Shown here: piece after piece, positions 37,734 through 46,925 of the stretch
How the letters are laid out: each line of letters starts with the position of its first letter
Numbering within the stretch: the stretch's first letter is position 1
Assembly: GCF_003344885.1 (NCBI RefSeq)
Contig: NZ_CP031155.1
Location: 310,001 to 374,000 of the forward strand
Length of the DNA stretch: 64,000 nucleotides
Origin: Altererythrobacter sp. ZODW24
Lineage (GTDB): Bacteria > Pseudomonadota > Alphaproteobacteria > Sphingomonadales > Sphingomonadaceae
Reading direction: 5' to 3'
Program-made: the position numbers and the translations under genes
The notes under the pieces: generated by a model
What the model was told of the DNA's origin: nothing
Database searches by the model: none
Seen by the model: only the letters and a program-made list of their open reading frames with translations

Positions 37734-38486
37734 CTAGGACATCATCGCCATGCCGCCATTCACGTGCAGCGTCTGTCCAGTAATGTAGGATGCTTCCTTG
37801 GACGCGAGGTAGGCTACGGCAGCGCCGATGTCCTCACCCTCGCCCATGCGGCCCATCGGAATGCGGGCATTGAGCGCGTCTTTCTGGGCGTCTGGCAGTT
37901 CGTCGGTCATGGCTGTGCGGATGAAACCGGGCGCAACGCAATTTACCGTAATGCCGCGGCTGGCGAGTTCCTGCGCCAGGCTCTTGGACATACCCACAAG
38001 ACCAGCCTTGGCCGCTGCGTAATTCATCTGACCAGGATTGCCGGTCGCGCCGACTACGCTGGTGATGTTAATGATTCGGCCAAAGCGGCCCTTCATCATC
38101 GGGCGCGCGCTGGCCCGCATCAGGCGAAACGCCGCCTCAAGGTTCACCTTCATAACCTGTTCGTATTCTTCGTCTTTCATGCGCATCGCGAGATTGTCGC
38201 GTGTGATGCCGGCATTGTTGACGAGAATGTCGATCTTGCCGAGCGTATCGACAGTCGCTGGGATCAGCTTCTCAACACTTTCGCTGTCGGACAAATTGCA
38301 GGTAATCTCGACATGGTCGTGACCATATTCGTCGTTCAATTCCTCGCGGAATGCGCGGAGCTTATCGCCGTTGGAGCCTGAGAGTGCCAACCGAGCGCCT
38401 TGCGCAGCAAGCGAACGTGCGATGGACGAACCAATGCCGCCACTAGCGCCAGTCACAAGCGCATTCATTCCGGAAAGGTCAAACAT
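37734..38486 (-). CDS. fabG: 3-oxoacyl-[acyl-carrier-protein] reductase
   Basis: A 250-residue SDR of the fatty-acid elongation cycle: NADPH-dependent reduction of 3-ketoacyl-ACP. TGASGGIGSSIA cofactor motif, NNAGITRDNL, catalytic SVVGATGNPGQMNYAAAKAG (Ser, Tyr-x3-Lys), PGFIRTAMTDELP and a C-terminus ending HVNGGMAMMS. The start MFDLSGMNALVTGASG (38486) fits the family. It follows fabD and a GNAT gene on the same strand, which supports fabG over a generic SDR. Confidence 0.94.
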   Translation of the reverse strand: MFDLSGMNALVTGASGGIGSSIARSLAAQGARLALSGSNGDKLRAFREELNDEYGHDHVEITCNLSDSESVEKLIPATVDTLGKIDILVNNAGITRDNLAMRMKDEEYEQVMKVNLEAAFRLMRASARPMMKGRFGRIINITSVVGATGNPGQMNYAAAKAGLVGMSKSLAQELASRGITVNCVAPGFIRTAMTDELPDAQKDALNARIPMGRMGEGEDIGAAVAYLASKEASYITGQTLHVNGGMAMMS

Positions 38487-38499
38487 TCTCAATATTCCT

Positions 38500-38931
38500 T
38501 CACCATTCAAGGTAGTAAATTAGCGCTGGGTCGCCCTTAGCGCCGGTCTTTTCGTATAGCCTGCGGGCGGGCAAATTGTCAGGCTCCGTCCCCAGCCAAA
38601 TCTCATCTATACCGGCTTCGTCGGCACGAGCGAATACAGCCTTAAGGAGCAAACCGGCAACTCCCTGTCGGCGCCAATTATCTGCGGTGCCGATCTCATC
38701 GAGGTATAGCTCCGTCGGTTTATCCGGATGATGATGCACAACACACATACATTGCCCGATCACCAAGCCATCATTGACAGCAGCGGCCATCCAGTTGTTT
38801 GTATTGCTGAGATATCTACTAAGCCGGTTCTGCCGGATGGGTTCGTCGAAAACCCCGTCAGCCACATTGCCGAGGAGATGGCGATTGTCCGCTCCCAACC
38901 AAGCGATCTGTGGCCGCTCCCTATCAGGCAA
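38500..38931 (-). CDS. GNAT-family N-acetyltransferase
   Basis: A 143-residue acetyltransferase. Core motif A is ELYLDEIGTADNWRRQGVAG (acetyl-CoA R-x-x-G-x-A loop), followed by LLLKAVFARADEAGIDEIWL and the C-terminal EPDNLPARRLYEKTGAKGDP. The only start near the N-terminus is TTG at 38929-38931, abutting the fabD stop. It lies between fabD and fabG, which is unusual for this pair, and the 13-bp gap to fabG shows co-transcription. The substrate is unknown (protein, amine or aminoglycoside-like are all possible). Confidence 0.8.
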   Translation of the reverse strand: MPDRERPQIAWLGADNRHLLGNVADGVFDEPIRQNRLSRYLSNTNNWMAAAVNDGLVIGQCMCVVHHHPDKPTELYLDEIGTADNWRRQGVAGLLLKAVFARADEAGIDEIWLGTEPDNLPARRLYEKTGAKGDPALIYYLEW

Positions 38932-39867
38932 TCAAATCTCCTTCGCCAACGCTTCAATGTCTTCCATCGAAATTACGCTGGTGGTTTTAGCTTCTTTGTC
39001 AGTGCGAACGATCATCGGGCCGAGCACCTTGCCGCCAAGCTCGACAAATTCCTCGACGCCAGCCGCGCGCATCGCGAGGACGCTTTCGCGCCAGCGGACG
39101 CGGCCGGTAACCTGCTCGACGAGCAGGCGCTGAGCCTCTGCTGGTTCGGTCACTTCGTCGGCGGTGACATTGGCATAGAGCGGCAGGCGAAAAGCTGCTG
39201 GCGACGTTGCAGCCAGAGCTTCAGCCATTGCATCAGCCGCCGGTTGCATAAGCGGGCAATGGAACGGAGCTGAGACTGGAAGCAAAATGCCGCGCTTAAT
39301 CCCGTGATCCTTCACTAGCTCAATCGCGCGCTCGATAGCTTCGCGGTGGCCGGAGATTACGACCTGCCCCGGATCGTTATCATTGGCGACGGTGCAAATC
39401 TGACCCTCAGCAGCGGCATCAGCGAGAGCCTGCGCCTTCTCGATGTCTGCACCCAGTAACGCCGCCATGGCGCCCTCACCCACCGGAACGGCGGCCTGCA
39501 TGGCTTGTCCGCGCAGTTTCAGCAGTCTGGCCGTATCAGCCAGCGAAAACGCGCCGGCCGCACACAATGCAGTATATTCGCCAAGGCTATGTCCGGCGAC
39601 GCAATCGCCGGCCTCGGTCAACGAAATATTCGCATCTTTCTCCAGCACACGAAGCACGGCCATCGCATTGGCCATAATCGCTGGCTGGGCATTTTCTGTC
39701 AGGGTTAGAGCATCTTCCGGACCATCTTTCATGATCTGAAAGAGCTTCTGACCCAGCGCATCATCCACTTCTTCGAAGACTTCGCGGGCTGCGGTGCTGG
39801 CTTCGGCCAGTTCCACACCCATGCCGATTTTCTGACTACCTTGCCCGGGAAAAACGAAAGCGCGCAT
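38932..39867 (-). CDS. fabD: Malonyl-CoA:ACP transacylase
   Basis: A 311-residue FabD that loads malonate onto ACP for fatty-acid elongation. Nucleophile in VAGHSLGEYTALCAAGAF (G-H-S-L-G), GQGSQKIGMG at the N-terminus, the arginine loop in LRGQAMQAAVPVGEGAMAAL, and the catalytic His in PVSAPFHCPLMQPA. Standard length. First gene of the fabD-GNAT-fabG run. Confidence 0.96.
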   Translation of the reverse strand: MRAFVFPGQGSQKIGMGVELAEASTAAREVFEEVDDALGQKLFQIMKDGPEDALTLTENAQPAIMANAMAVLRVLEKDANISLTEAGDCVAGHSLGEYTALCAAGAFSLADTARLLKLRGQAMQAAVPVGEGAMAALLGADIEKAQALADAAAEGQICTVANDNDPGQVVISGHREAIERAIELVKDHGIKRGILLPVSAPFHCPLMQPAADAMAEALAATSPAAFRLPLYANVTADEVTEPAEAQRLLVEQVTGRVRWRESVLAMRAAGVEEFVELGGKVLGPMIVRTDKEAKTTSVISMEDIEALAKEI

Positions 39868-39911
39868 TGATAACTCCAGATGTTGAATTCAGCGTGATTT
39901 GCCCGCCGCGC

Positions 39912-40742
39912 CTAAGTTGACTGCGCCGGACTGGCAAGGCCGAAAGGCACTACGCAGTTGCCCGAATAATGGCCGATCTGCGCCCTTCCAAGATAGGGAA
40001 TTCCGTTGCGGGTGCACCAGAACTTGGCAATTTCCTCAGGCGTATGACCGAAATCACGGTCATTTTCAGGAATGGCGGTCACTTGTCCCAGCCGCAGACC
40101 TGCAACGCCAGGCAGCAAATTGGTGAGATTGAACATCAACCTGTCCACAGAATAGAGGTGCTCGCTAACCTCCTCCACCATCACAACATGGCCCTTGAGG
40201 TCAGGCATCAGAGGCGTTCCAGCAATCATGGTCAGTGTTATCAGGTTGAACGCCACAACCGGCGTCTTACCGTCCAGTGTTGGTTCAAGTCCGCTATTAT
40301 CGCCGCTAAACCAGCGCAGCATCCGGCGTACAGCCTCGCGCCCACGCTCGCTGCGCGCGCTTACCGGCATCGAGGCGTGGACTGGCTGACCAATTCCCGC
40401 GCGGTAAAGCTGTGCGAGCATATATCCGCAGTCGGAATATCCGGCGTAGGTCTTATCCTTGGCGGCTGATTTAAGAAACGGAATGGCCGCCTGAGCGATC
40501 CGGTTTGAACCATATCCGCCCTTCGCAAACCAAACTGCATCGAATGACGGATCATTCGCGCACTCGAGGAAAGCGTCGAGTCTTACGGCATCTGGTCCGG
40601 CGAAATGGCCCCATTCGGCAAAACACTGTTCATGGAAATAGACGCTGTGCTCGGGGAATTCTTCCGCAACCAACTGTTCAAGCGCCGCAGCATGTTCGCG
40701 GGTGATACGGGTAGCGGGTGCGCAAATTGCGATGCGTGTCAT
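39912..40742 (-). CDS. LD-carboxypeptidase (S66, muramoyltetrapeptide carboxypeptidase)
   Basis: A 276-residue S66 peptidase that removes the terminal D-alanine from muropeptides during cell-wall recycling. The nucleophile Ser is in WFAKGGYGSNRIAQAAIPFL, preceded by IAICAPATRITREHAAALEQ. The acid and base are in GHVVMVEEVSEHLYSVDRLM. There is no signal peptide, so it acts in the cytosol as recycling LdcA does. It is divergent from a Mpl-like Mur ligase across 56 bp, which fits the recycling role. Confidence 0.9.
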   Translation of the reverse strand: MTRIAICAPATRITREHAAALEQLVAEEFPEHSVYFHEQCFAEWGHFAGPDAVRLDAFLECANDPSFDAVWFAKGGYGSNRIAQAAIPFLKSAAKDKTYAGYSDCGYMLAQLYRAGIGQPVHASMPVSARSERGREAVRRMLRWFSGDNSGLEPTLDGKTPVVAFNLITLTMIAGTPLMPDLKGHVVMVEEVSEHLYSVDRLMFNLTNLLPGVAGLRLGQVTAIPENDRDFGHTPEEIAKFWCTRNGIPYLGRAQIGHYSGNCVVPFGLASPAQST

Positions 40743-40798
40743 GATCCCTCCATAACACCCGCTTCACATATTGCACGTCCCCGCGTAATCGGGCGCGC

Positions 40799-42238
40799 AT
40801 GTCTGAACAGAACTCCGCCACAAATGAAGCCGCCGCTGCCCTAACTGCCCATCCTTGGTTCTTCGTCGGTATCGGCGGATCGGGCATGTTGCCGCTCGCG
40901 ACAATCCTCAAAGGACGCGGCGCGGAGATTGCAGGCTCGGACCGCAGTTACGATCAAGGTCGCACACCTAAGAAGTTCGCTTGGCTGAAACGCAATGGCT
41001 TCGAGCTATTTCCGCAAGATGGCAGCGGAGTTGCTAGCTCAGATCAGGTTCTGGTTGCCTCTGCCGCCGTGGAAGACACCGTACCCGAAATGGTTCGTGC
41101 GAAAGAGTTTGGCTGCGCCCACATGACCCGTGCTGACCTGAATTCCGCGCTCTTCAACGCTGCGGACAAGGGTATCGCGATTGGCGGAACCAGCGGCAAA
41201 TCCACCGTCACCGGAATGCTTGGCTGGATCATGCAAGCCACCGGCCGCGAGCCAACGATTATGAACGGCGCGGTGATGAAGAACTTCGCCGATGCCGACG
41301 CCCCCTTCGCCAGCGCTGTCGTCGGGGGAAGTGGCACTTACGTGAGCGAAGTGGATGAGAGTGACGGGACAATCGCACTCTACCGGCCAGCCGTAGCGGT
41401 ACTGCTCAATGTCAGCCTCGACCATAAGAGCATGGAAGAACTGCGGGTATTGTTCGGCGACTACCTCGCTGCTTCGGCAGTGTCCGCAATCAACGCCGAT
41501 GATCCTGAGAGCATGTCTCTGGCTGGGCGCGCCAAGGAACTCCTCACTTTCGGGATTGGTGCACTAGACGCGCATATCGGCGTGAAATCAGGCTCCGTAA
41601 CGGATGGTACAACGCGGCAGACAGCAACCGTCGTCGACCGGCGCGACGGCAGCGAGCATCCGCTCACCCTAGCCCTGCCCGGCCATCACAATTTGTCCAA
41701 TGCACTGGCGGCGATTGCCGGAGCCGCCGCGACTGGCATGCCGGTCGCTGAAGCGGTTGCCGCACTGGGCAATTTCGAGGGTCTAGCCCGCCGCTTCGAC
41801 ATTATCGGCACTTCGTCAAACAACATCACCGTAATCGACGACTTCGGCCACAATCCGGAAAAATGCGCTGCCACTTTAAGAACGCTCAAATCGCACGAAG
41901 GCCGTGTCATCGCGTTCTTCCAACCCCATGGATACGGCCCCTTACGCCAGATGGGCGACGAGCTCGCGGGGACCTTCGCCGAGCAGCTGGGCCCGGACGA
42001 CATCACAATCTTCTCTGATCCCGTCTATTACGGCGGGACTACGGACAAGAGCGAAGGCAGCGAACGAATCATCAAACTGATCCGTGATGCAGGCGGAAAT
42101 GCAGAGCATATTGCCGAACGAGCCGATTGCGCTGATTACATCGCCGAAATCGTTAAGCCGGGTGACCGGATTGTGGTGATGGGCGCCCGGGACGACACTC
42201 TAACCGTGTTCGCTACCGAGCTATTTGCACGGCTTTAA
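40799..42238 (+). CDS. Mur ligase, MurC/Mpl-like
   Basis: A 479-residue Mur-family ligase. N-terminal Rossmann FFVGIGGSGMLPLATILKGRG, the ATP loop GIAIGGTSGKSTVTGMLGWI (GTSGKST where MurC has GTHGKT), the central SEVDESDGTIALYRPAVAVL and NVSLDHKSMEELR, and the C-terminal domain VIDDFGHNPEKCAATLRTL (D-D-F-x-H-x-P) and FFQPHGYGPLRQMGDEL. The pairing with LD-carboxypeptidase suggests UDP-MurNAc-tripeptide recycling (Mpl) and not primary MurC synthesis, which is normally in the dcw cluster. This is inference. The stop overlaps that of the convergent GST gene by 3 bases. Confidence 0.8.
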   Translation: MSEQNSATNEAAAALTAHPWFFVGIGGSGMLPLATILKGRGAEIAGSDRSYDQGRTPKKFAWLKRNGFELFPQDGSGVASSDQVLVASAAVEDTVPEMVRAKEFGCAHMTRADLNSALFNAADKGIAIGGTSGKSTVTGMLGWIMQATGREPTIMNGAVMKNFADADAPFASAVVGGSGTYVSEVDESDGTIALYRPAVAVLLNVSLDHKSMEELRVLFGDYLAASAVSAINADDPESMSLAGRAKELLTFGIGALDAHIGVKSGSVTDGTTRQTATVVDRRDGSEHPLTLALPGHHNLSNALAAIAGAAATGMPVAEAVAALGNFEGLARRFDIIGTSSNNITVIDDFGHNPEKCAATLRTLKSHEGRVIAFFQPHGYGPLRQMGDELAGTFAEQLGPDDITIFSDPVYYGGTTDKSEGSERIIKLIRDAGGNAEHIAERADCADYIAEIVKPGDRIVVMGARDDTLTVFATELFARL

Positions 42239-42873
42239 GCGGTAGAACCGGAAACCGCATCTTCGAGGGCCATTGCCTGCTTGAAGCCCTCACGCGCGGT
42301 GAGCGCCGCCAAATACTCGATCAGGCGCGGAGTCAGATATTCCTCCAACCCAATCCGGCGCGCCAAAAACAGAGCATAACCCACACAAATATCTGCAACT
42401 GTGAAACGATCGGCACACAGGAACTCGCGTGTCTCCAGGCGCTTCTCAACTTTGGTCAGACGTTTACCGAACCATTTTGCATAAGCATGGCCAGCTTCCT
42501 CGAACCCTTTATCCTTTTCGAACTTCGCAAAGCGTAAAAAGACTGTCTGCGGGAATGTGATCGTCGCATCGGCGTGATAGGTAAAATCAAGATAGGCTGC
42601 ATAGTCGGATGCCCCCGGCTCTACGATCAGTTCAAGCGCCCCGCCAATCACTGCCAAATAATGCGCGATCGCGCAGCTTTCGGTCATTTCGGCGTCGCCG
42701 TGCACCAGCATCGGGACAGTGCCCAACGGATTGATCTCAAGATATTCCGGCTTCAAGAAACGCGGCGGAAAAGGAAGCATGCGAAGGTCAAGCTCCACAC
42801 CGGCCTCACAGGCCGCCCAACTGGCCCGCAACCCGCGCGATCCGGCACAAGTATAGAGGGTGGGTTTAGCCAC
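42235..42873 (-). CDS. Glutathione S-transferase family protein
   Basis: A 212-residue GST. The thioredoxin-like N-terminal domain has TLYTCAGSRGLRASWA, EYLEINPLGTVPMLVHGD and the cis-Pro glutathione-site motif followed by MTESCAIAHYL; the helical C-terminal domain has FLCADRFTVADICVGYALFL (the D-x-x-x-A-D capping box is present as FTVADI). The start is GTG. It follows the DUF808 gene by 5 bp. The substrate is unknown. Confidence 0.87.
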   Translation of the reverse strand: MAKPTLYTCAGSRGLRASWAACEAGVELDLRMLPFPPRFLKPEYLEINPLGTVPMLVHGDAEMTESCAIAHYLAVIGGALELIVEPGASDYAAYLDFTYHADATITFPQTVFLRFAKFEKDKGFEEAGHAYAKWFGKRLTKVEKRLETREFLCADRFTVADICVGYALFLARRIGLEEYLTPRLIEYLAALTAREGFKQAMALEDAVSGSTA

Positions 42874-42878
42874 CCGGC

Positions 42879-43832
42879 CTATCCCGAAGCCCCTGTTTCA
42901 TGCCCCAGCTTGAACACCTTGTGCAGGATAAACACCAGCACAGCGCCAACGATAAGTCCGATGAGTGCCGAGATTCCCGCATAGGTTAGCCAGCCCAGAA
43001 AGCCGCCCATTCCGCCGGTAAGCTCTTCCACACCATGTTGTAGGCCGTGGCTGAAATCGGAAAGATTGTGAATTCCCAGCTCGTGCAACGCGTGGATCAA
43101 TATCCCGCCTCCGACCCAAAGCATCGCGACGGTTCCGACAACTGACAGGACCGTCAGAAGCTTGGGCATCGCGGCCAACAGGAAGTGACCGACCTTCTGC
43201 GCGACGGTGGAATCTCTCTTCGACAAATGCAGGCCGACATCGTCCATCTTAACGATCAGAGCGACGGCACCATACACGACCACGGTGATCGCAATGCCGA
43301 CGACTGCAAGCACGCCAGCACGCGTTAGCAAGGTCTCGGCAGCCACCTCGTTCAAAGTGATTGCCATGATTTCGGCTGACAGGATCAAGTCAGTACGGAT
43401 CGCGCCCGACGTGCGCTGTTTTTCAAACTCCTCGAGATCGTCAATGGGATCCTCAAGCGTCTTGCCATGCTTGGCACCGCCTAGCTTTTCGACGACCTTT
43501 TCTGCGCCTTCGTAACTCAGATACAGCCCGCCCAACATCAACACGAAAACAATCGCCGCAGGCAGGAATTCGCTGAGGATCAGCGCGCCCGGCAACAAGA
43601 TCAACAGCTTATTCTTCAAGCTGCCCTTGGTTATTTTCCAGATGATCGGCAACTCGCGCGCCGGAGAAAGTCCCGTAACATAGGAAGGTGTCACCGCAGC
43701 ATCGTCAATTACGACGCCTGCAGCTTTGGTGCCGGCACGGCTCGCCGCAATACCAATATCGTCAATCGAAGCTGCTGCAGTTCGGGCGATAACCGCCACA
43801 TCGTCAAGCAATGCTACTAATCCGCCTGGCAA
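42879..43832 (-). CDS. DUF808 family integral membrane protein
   Basis: A 317-residue membrane protein. The (M)PGGLVALLDDVAVIARTAA start, the AASRAGTKAAGVVIDDAAVTP segment and SPARELPIIWKITKGSLKNK are typical of DUF808 (YedI-like) proteins. About eight transmembrane segments follow, with a central acidic cytoplasmic loop (EDPIDDLEEFEKQRTSGAIR). The start is TTG at 43832, 7 bases after AAGGA; a TTG at 43838 is too close to that site. Forms an operon with the GST gene downstream. Function unknown. Confidence 0.85.
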   Translation of the reverse strand: MPGGLVALLDDVAVIARTAAASIDDIGIAASRAGTKAAGVVIDDAAVTPSYVTGLSPARELPIIWKITKGSLKNKLLILLPGALILSEFLPAAIVFVLMLGGLYLSYEGAEKVVEKLGGAKHGKTLEDPIDDLEEFEKQRTSGAIRTDLILSAEIMAITLNEVAAETLLTRAGVLAVVGIAITVVVYGAVALIVKMDDVGLHLSKRDSTVAQKVGHFLLAAMPKLLTVLSVVGTVAMLWVGGGILIHALHELGIHNLSDFSHGLQHGVEELTGGMGGFLGWLTYAGISALIGLIVGAVLVFILHKVFKLGHETGASG

Positions 43833-43969
43833 ACCCAATTCCTTCGTTTCTTGCTAATCGCTCTGACCTTTGCGGAATTGCCGCCGGTAAGACAAGCGCA
43901 GCCAGCCGGAAGGTTTACCGAATGCAAAGGTTTACCCCTTAAAACAGGATGAAATCTTGGGGGATTACA

Positions 43970-44629
43970 ATGCTCAAAATTCTTGCATCAGCAGCTCAGA
44001 CAGGCGGTTTCGCCGAAGACACCGATCTGTACAATCGCTCGGTCGAATCCACGAACTTCTTTTTAGATAATTGGTATATATGGTTTTTTACCGCTGTATT
44101 GGTAATCATGCTATATATTATCTGGGTCGTGCATGCCAATATCCAGGCAATGGATGAGCGTGTTGAAGCGTCATATGGCGATCTCGATGCGATCTTGGCT
44201 GAACGCCACGCGTTGATCCCCAATTTGGTTGAAACGGTCAAAGCCTTTGCCTCGCAAGAGCACAAGGTTCTGAAGGACGTGATTGATGCCCGCGCCAGTG
44301 CAATGCGCAGCGCAGGCAATGAAAAGCTGAAAGCAGAAGGCGACGTCGGTCAATCGCTCATGAACTTGCTGGCCATCACCGAGCAATATCCGGAGCTCGC
44401 CAGCTCCGAGCGTTTCGGGGATTTGCAGAACGAGCTCACGCATGTCGAGCAGCGCGTCACCGCGGCCCGCCGCTTCTACAACCTGTCGGTGGAAGAGCTG
44501 TATGCGTATTCGCGCGCTTTTCCGGGCAACGTGATCGCCAAATTCAGCCGCATTGGCGAGCATGACAAGTTCTCGCTCGGCGAACAGCGCGATGAACTCT
44601 CGCAGCCGGTTAAGGTAAGCTTCCAGTAA
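43970..44629 (+). CDS. LemA family membrane protein
   Basis: A 219-residue LemA protein. A single transmembrane helix (about residues 32-52, WFFTAVLVIMLYIIWVVHAN) is followed by a long helical domain with the family core DERVEASYGDLDAILAERH, ALIPNLVETVKAFASQEHKV and LTHVEQRVTAARRFYNLSVE. The C-terminal part has YSRAFPGNVIAKFSRI, another LemA signature. I chose ATG 43970, preceded by TGGGGGA; ATG 43949 lacks a good site. It is coupled closely with the M48 protease downstream, the usual LemA/M48 pair. Confidence 0.92.
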   Translation: MLKILASAAQTGGFAEDTDLYNRSVESTNFFLDNWYIWFFTAVLVIMLYIIWVVHANIQAMDERVEASYGDLDAILAERHALIPNLVETVKAFASQEHKVLKDVIDARASAMRSAGNEKLKAEGDVGQSLMNLLAITEQYPELASSERFGDLQNELTHVEQRVTAARRFYNLSVEELYAYSRAFPGNVIAKFSRIGEHDKFSLGEQRDELSQPVKVSFQ

Positions 44630-44648
44630 GCATACGAAGACACCCGCT

Positions 44649-46115
44649 ATGACAACCCCTGGTTTTGTATCCCATATTGCCCGTAACCGGCGGCTAATAT
44701 GGAGCTTTATCGCGTCTTACCTGTTGGCATTTAACGTGCTGGCAGCGGTCGCGGGGGTCATTTTCATTGGTATCTTTGATCCGGCTAATACGGTCATTAC
44801 CAATCCCATCGGCTATTTGACCAACTACGGGCTGATCGTTTTCGGGCTTACGCTCGTTCTGTTCGGCTATGTCTATTTCACCTTGCTGGACAACATCAGC
44901 CGCCGGTTAAAAATCCGCGTTACATCAAAGCTGGATGAGCGCCGTTTCGTGAGCATTGCCGAAACGCAGTGCATTGCTGCCGGTATCCGTCAGCCGCAAT
45001 TCGGCATCATCGAAGTTCCGCAGATCAATGCCCTATCCATCGGAGAGGGGCCGTCACGCGGCATGATCGTAGTCACACGCGGACTGCTCGACCACCTCGA
45101 CGATGATGAGTTGGCCGCTGTTATAGCACACGAGACTGCGCATATCCGCTTCGGCGACACACGCGTGCTGGGCGTCAATTACGCCCTTATGCGCACCGCC
45201 GTGAAGCTGCAGGTCCGCAACCCTTTGAGGTTGGAAGACTGGCGGCAATTGGTGTTGCCACTGATTTTCCCCCCGTTCTTGCTGCTGCTTGTAGGCGGCT
45301 CAATGTTCACTTGGATGTCCATCCAATGTGCGCGGGAAGCACGTCGCTGCCTGAACCTGTCGCGCGATCACATCGCCGATGCCGAAGCCATCCGCCTGAC
45401 ACATAATCCCGATGCTTTGCTATCTGCTATGAAAAAGATGTCAGGACGCGGACGATTCAAGGGCTCTGAGCGGTTTGATGATATGCTCTTCGAAGGCGAC
45501 GCAGAGGCTTCGGGCGGCACGCACCCCTCGTTGCACTCGCGGATCGAGGCAATCAATGATCTGTCAGGCAGTATGCTCGATCCCGCCCGTATTCGCAGGG
45601 ATACAAGGAAGAAACTCGAGCCCTCCACACCGCAAACTGCCGGAAACGCACAACCGGCCCCATTTGGCGGTATTGCGGCATTGGCGCCTGCGGTCGCAAC
45701 GTTCGGCAAACGCGGGCTTGTTCCCGCCGTTGCCGCGGCGGCTGCCACGGGTGCGGTGCTTGGCAAAGCGGGCGGATCACCTTGGGTTGCTGCGAAGCCG
45801 CTCACTTCCGCCATTCCGCTCCCGCAATCGGTTGTGCCAGAAGAGCCCGAACGCCCGATCGAACTGAAGGGCTTCGAGCCCCTTGCGCTATGGTGGCATG
45901 ATAACGAAGCCTATCACGCGCACATGACCAATTTCGAAGATTACTATGAATGGCGCGATACTGACGGACGCAATGCTTTGGGAATGCGTCCGGAAATGGC
46001 AATTTTGGTCACAGCAGTGACGGCGTTACTGTTGTTCATGCACTGGCCCGCGGATGGCAATTTTGGGAAGTTTGCGCGGACTTTCTCGCCCAACCTGTTT
46101 GGGGAAATGAGCTGA
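44649..46115 (+). CDS. M48 family zinc metalloprotease
   Basis: A 488-residue membrane metalloprotease of the HtpX/M48 group. Two N-terminal transmembrane helices, then the zinc motif AAVIAHETAHIRFGDTRV (H-E-x-x-H), a third and fourth hydrophobic segment (LVLPLIFPPFLLLLVGGSMF), and the third ligand region LNLSRDHIADAEAIRL (E/D-x-x-A-D). The C-terminal 150 residues are Pro/Ala-rich and include another hydrophobic stretch; this extension is longer than in HtpX. It lies 19 bp after LemA; pairs of this kind are thought to act in envelope stress. Confidence 0.9.
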   Translation: MTTPGFVSHIARNRRLIWSFIASYLLAFNVLAAVAGVIFIGIFDPANTVITNPIGYLTNYGLIVFGLTLVLFGYVYFTLLDNISRRLKIRVTSKLDERRFVSIAETQCIAAGIRQPQFGIIEVPQINALSIGEGPSRGMIVVTRGLLDHLDDDELAAVIAHETAHIRFGDTRVLGVNYALMRTAVKLQVRNPLRLEDWRQLVLPLIFPPFLLLLVGGSMFTWMSIQCAREARRCLNLSRDHIADAEAIRLTHNPDALLSAMKKMSGRGRFKGSERFDDMLFEGDAEASGGTHPSLHSRIEAINDLSGSMLDPARIRRDTRKKLEPSTPQTAGNAQPAPFGGIAALAPAVATFGKRGLVPAVAAAAATGAVLGKAGGSPWVAAKPLTSAIPLPQSVVPEEPERPIELKGFEPLALWWHDNEAYHAHMTNFEDYYEWRDTDGRNALGMRPEMAILVTAVTALLLFMHWPADGNFGKFARTFSPNLFGEMS

Positions 46116-46231
46116 CCGAGCACCGTCTCTGAGGACCACCCTACGCTGACGGGAAATGTCATTCCTGAACCTTCACAACGCTTGCATTTGCCCTTGCATT
46201 CGACGGCGAAACCGCTAGACGCGCGCCTTCG

Positions 46232-46322
46232 CTACGAAAGTAGGGAAGCAAAGAAAGTCGGAGGGGCCCCGCAATCCCGCGGATCAGCCAGCGATCGGCA
46301 TTAAAAGTGAAAGGAAGCGAAG
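46232..46322 (+). promoter_or_regulatory. Possible structured leader of rpsF
   Basis: The 207-bp leader before rpsF contains CTAC-GAAA-GTAG (46232-46243) and CCGC-AATCC-C-GCGG (46269-46282) hairpins ahead of the Shine-Dalgarno. Leaders that bind the S6:S18 complex are known in other bacteria. This one is only a candidate by position. Confidence 0.25.
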
Positions 46323-46688
46323 ATGGCTCATTACGAGCATGTCTTTCTCGCGCGCCAGGATCTGAGCCAAGCTCAGGTTGACGCATTGGCCGCAGCCGCC
46401 ACGGAAATCGTCGAAAAGAACGACGGTAAGGTCACTAAGACCGAAACGTGGGGCCTAAAGAATCTTGCATATAAGATCGAACGTAACCGCAAGGCGCACT
46501 TTGTTCTGCTGAACATCGAAGGCCCAGGTACGCTGATCGCAGAACTCGAACGCCAGACCCGCATCAACGAAGACGTGATCCGTTACATGACGATCCGCGT
46601 TGAAGAGCCTGAAGAAGGTCCTTCGGTAATGATGCGCAAGAATGACCGTGAGCGCCCCAAGCGCCGCGATCGGGATGGAGATAGCTAA
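46323..46688 (+). CDS. rpsF: 30S ribosomal protein S6
   Basis: A 121-residue S6. The ferredoxin-like core has [39 protein letters not shown] and [15 protein letters not shown]-like [15 protein letters not shown]; the C-terminal tail is charged (KRRDRDGDS). Its stop overlaps the rpsR ATG (TAATG), as is common. First gene of rpsF-rpsR-rplI. Confidence 0.98.
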   Translation: MAHYEHVFLARQDLSQAQVDALAAAATEIVEKNDGKVTKTETWGLKNLAYKIERNRKAHFVLLNIEGPGTLIAELERQTRINEDVIRYMTIRVEEPEEGPSVMMRKNDRERPKRRDRDGDS

Positions 46689-46912
46689 TGGCACGTCCGT
46701 TTTTCCGCCGCCGCAAGTCTTGCCCGTTTTCCGGCAAGGGTGCGCCCGTAATCGATTACAAAGACGTTCGTCTCCTCCAGGGCTTCATGTCCGAGCGTGG
46801 GAAGATCGTTCCAAGCCGCATCACAGCCGTTTCTGCGAAGAAGCAGCGTGAACTTTCACGGGCCATCAAGCGTTCGCGCCAGATCGGCCTTCTGCCCTAC
46901 CTCGTTAAGTAA
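46688..46912 (+). CDS. rpsR: 30S ribosomal protein S18
   Basis: A 74-residue S18 with the typical N-terminus [19 protein letters not shown] and the core [20 protein letters not shown], then [20 protein letters not shown] ending YLVK. It binds S6 in the 30S platform and follows rpsF by stop/start overlap. The Cys in SCPFS is the zinc-free form usual in proteobacteria. Confidence 0.98.
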   Translation: MARPFFRRRKSCPFSGKGAPVIDYKDVRLLQGFMSERGKIVPSRITAVSAKKQRELSRAIKRSRQIGLLPYLVK

Positions 46913-46925
46913 GGAGGACTAAATC

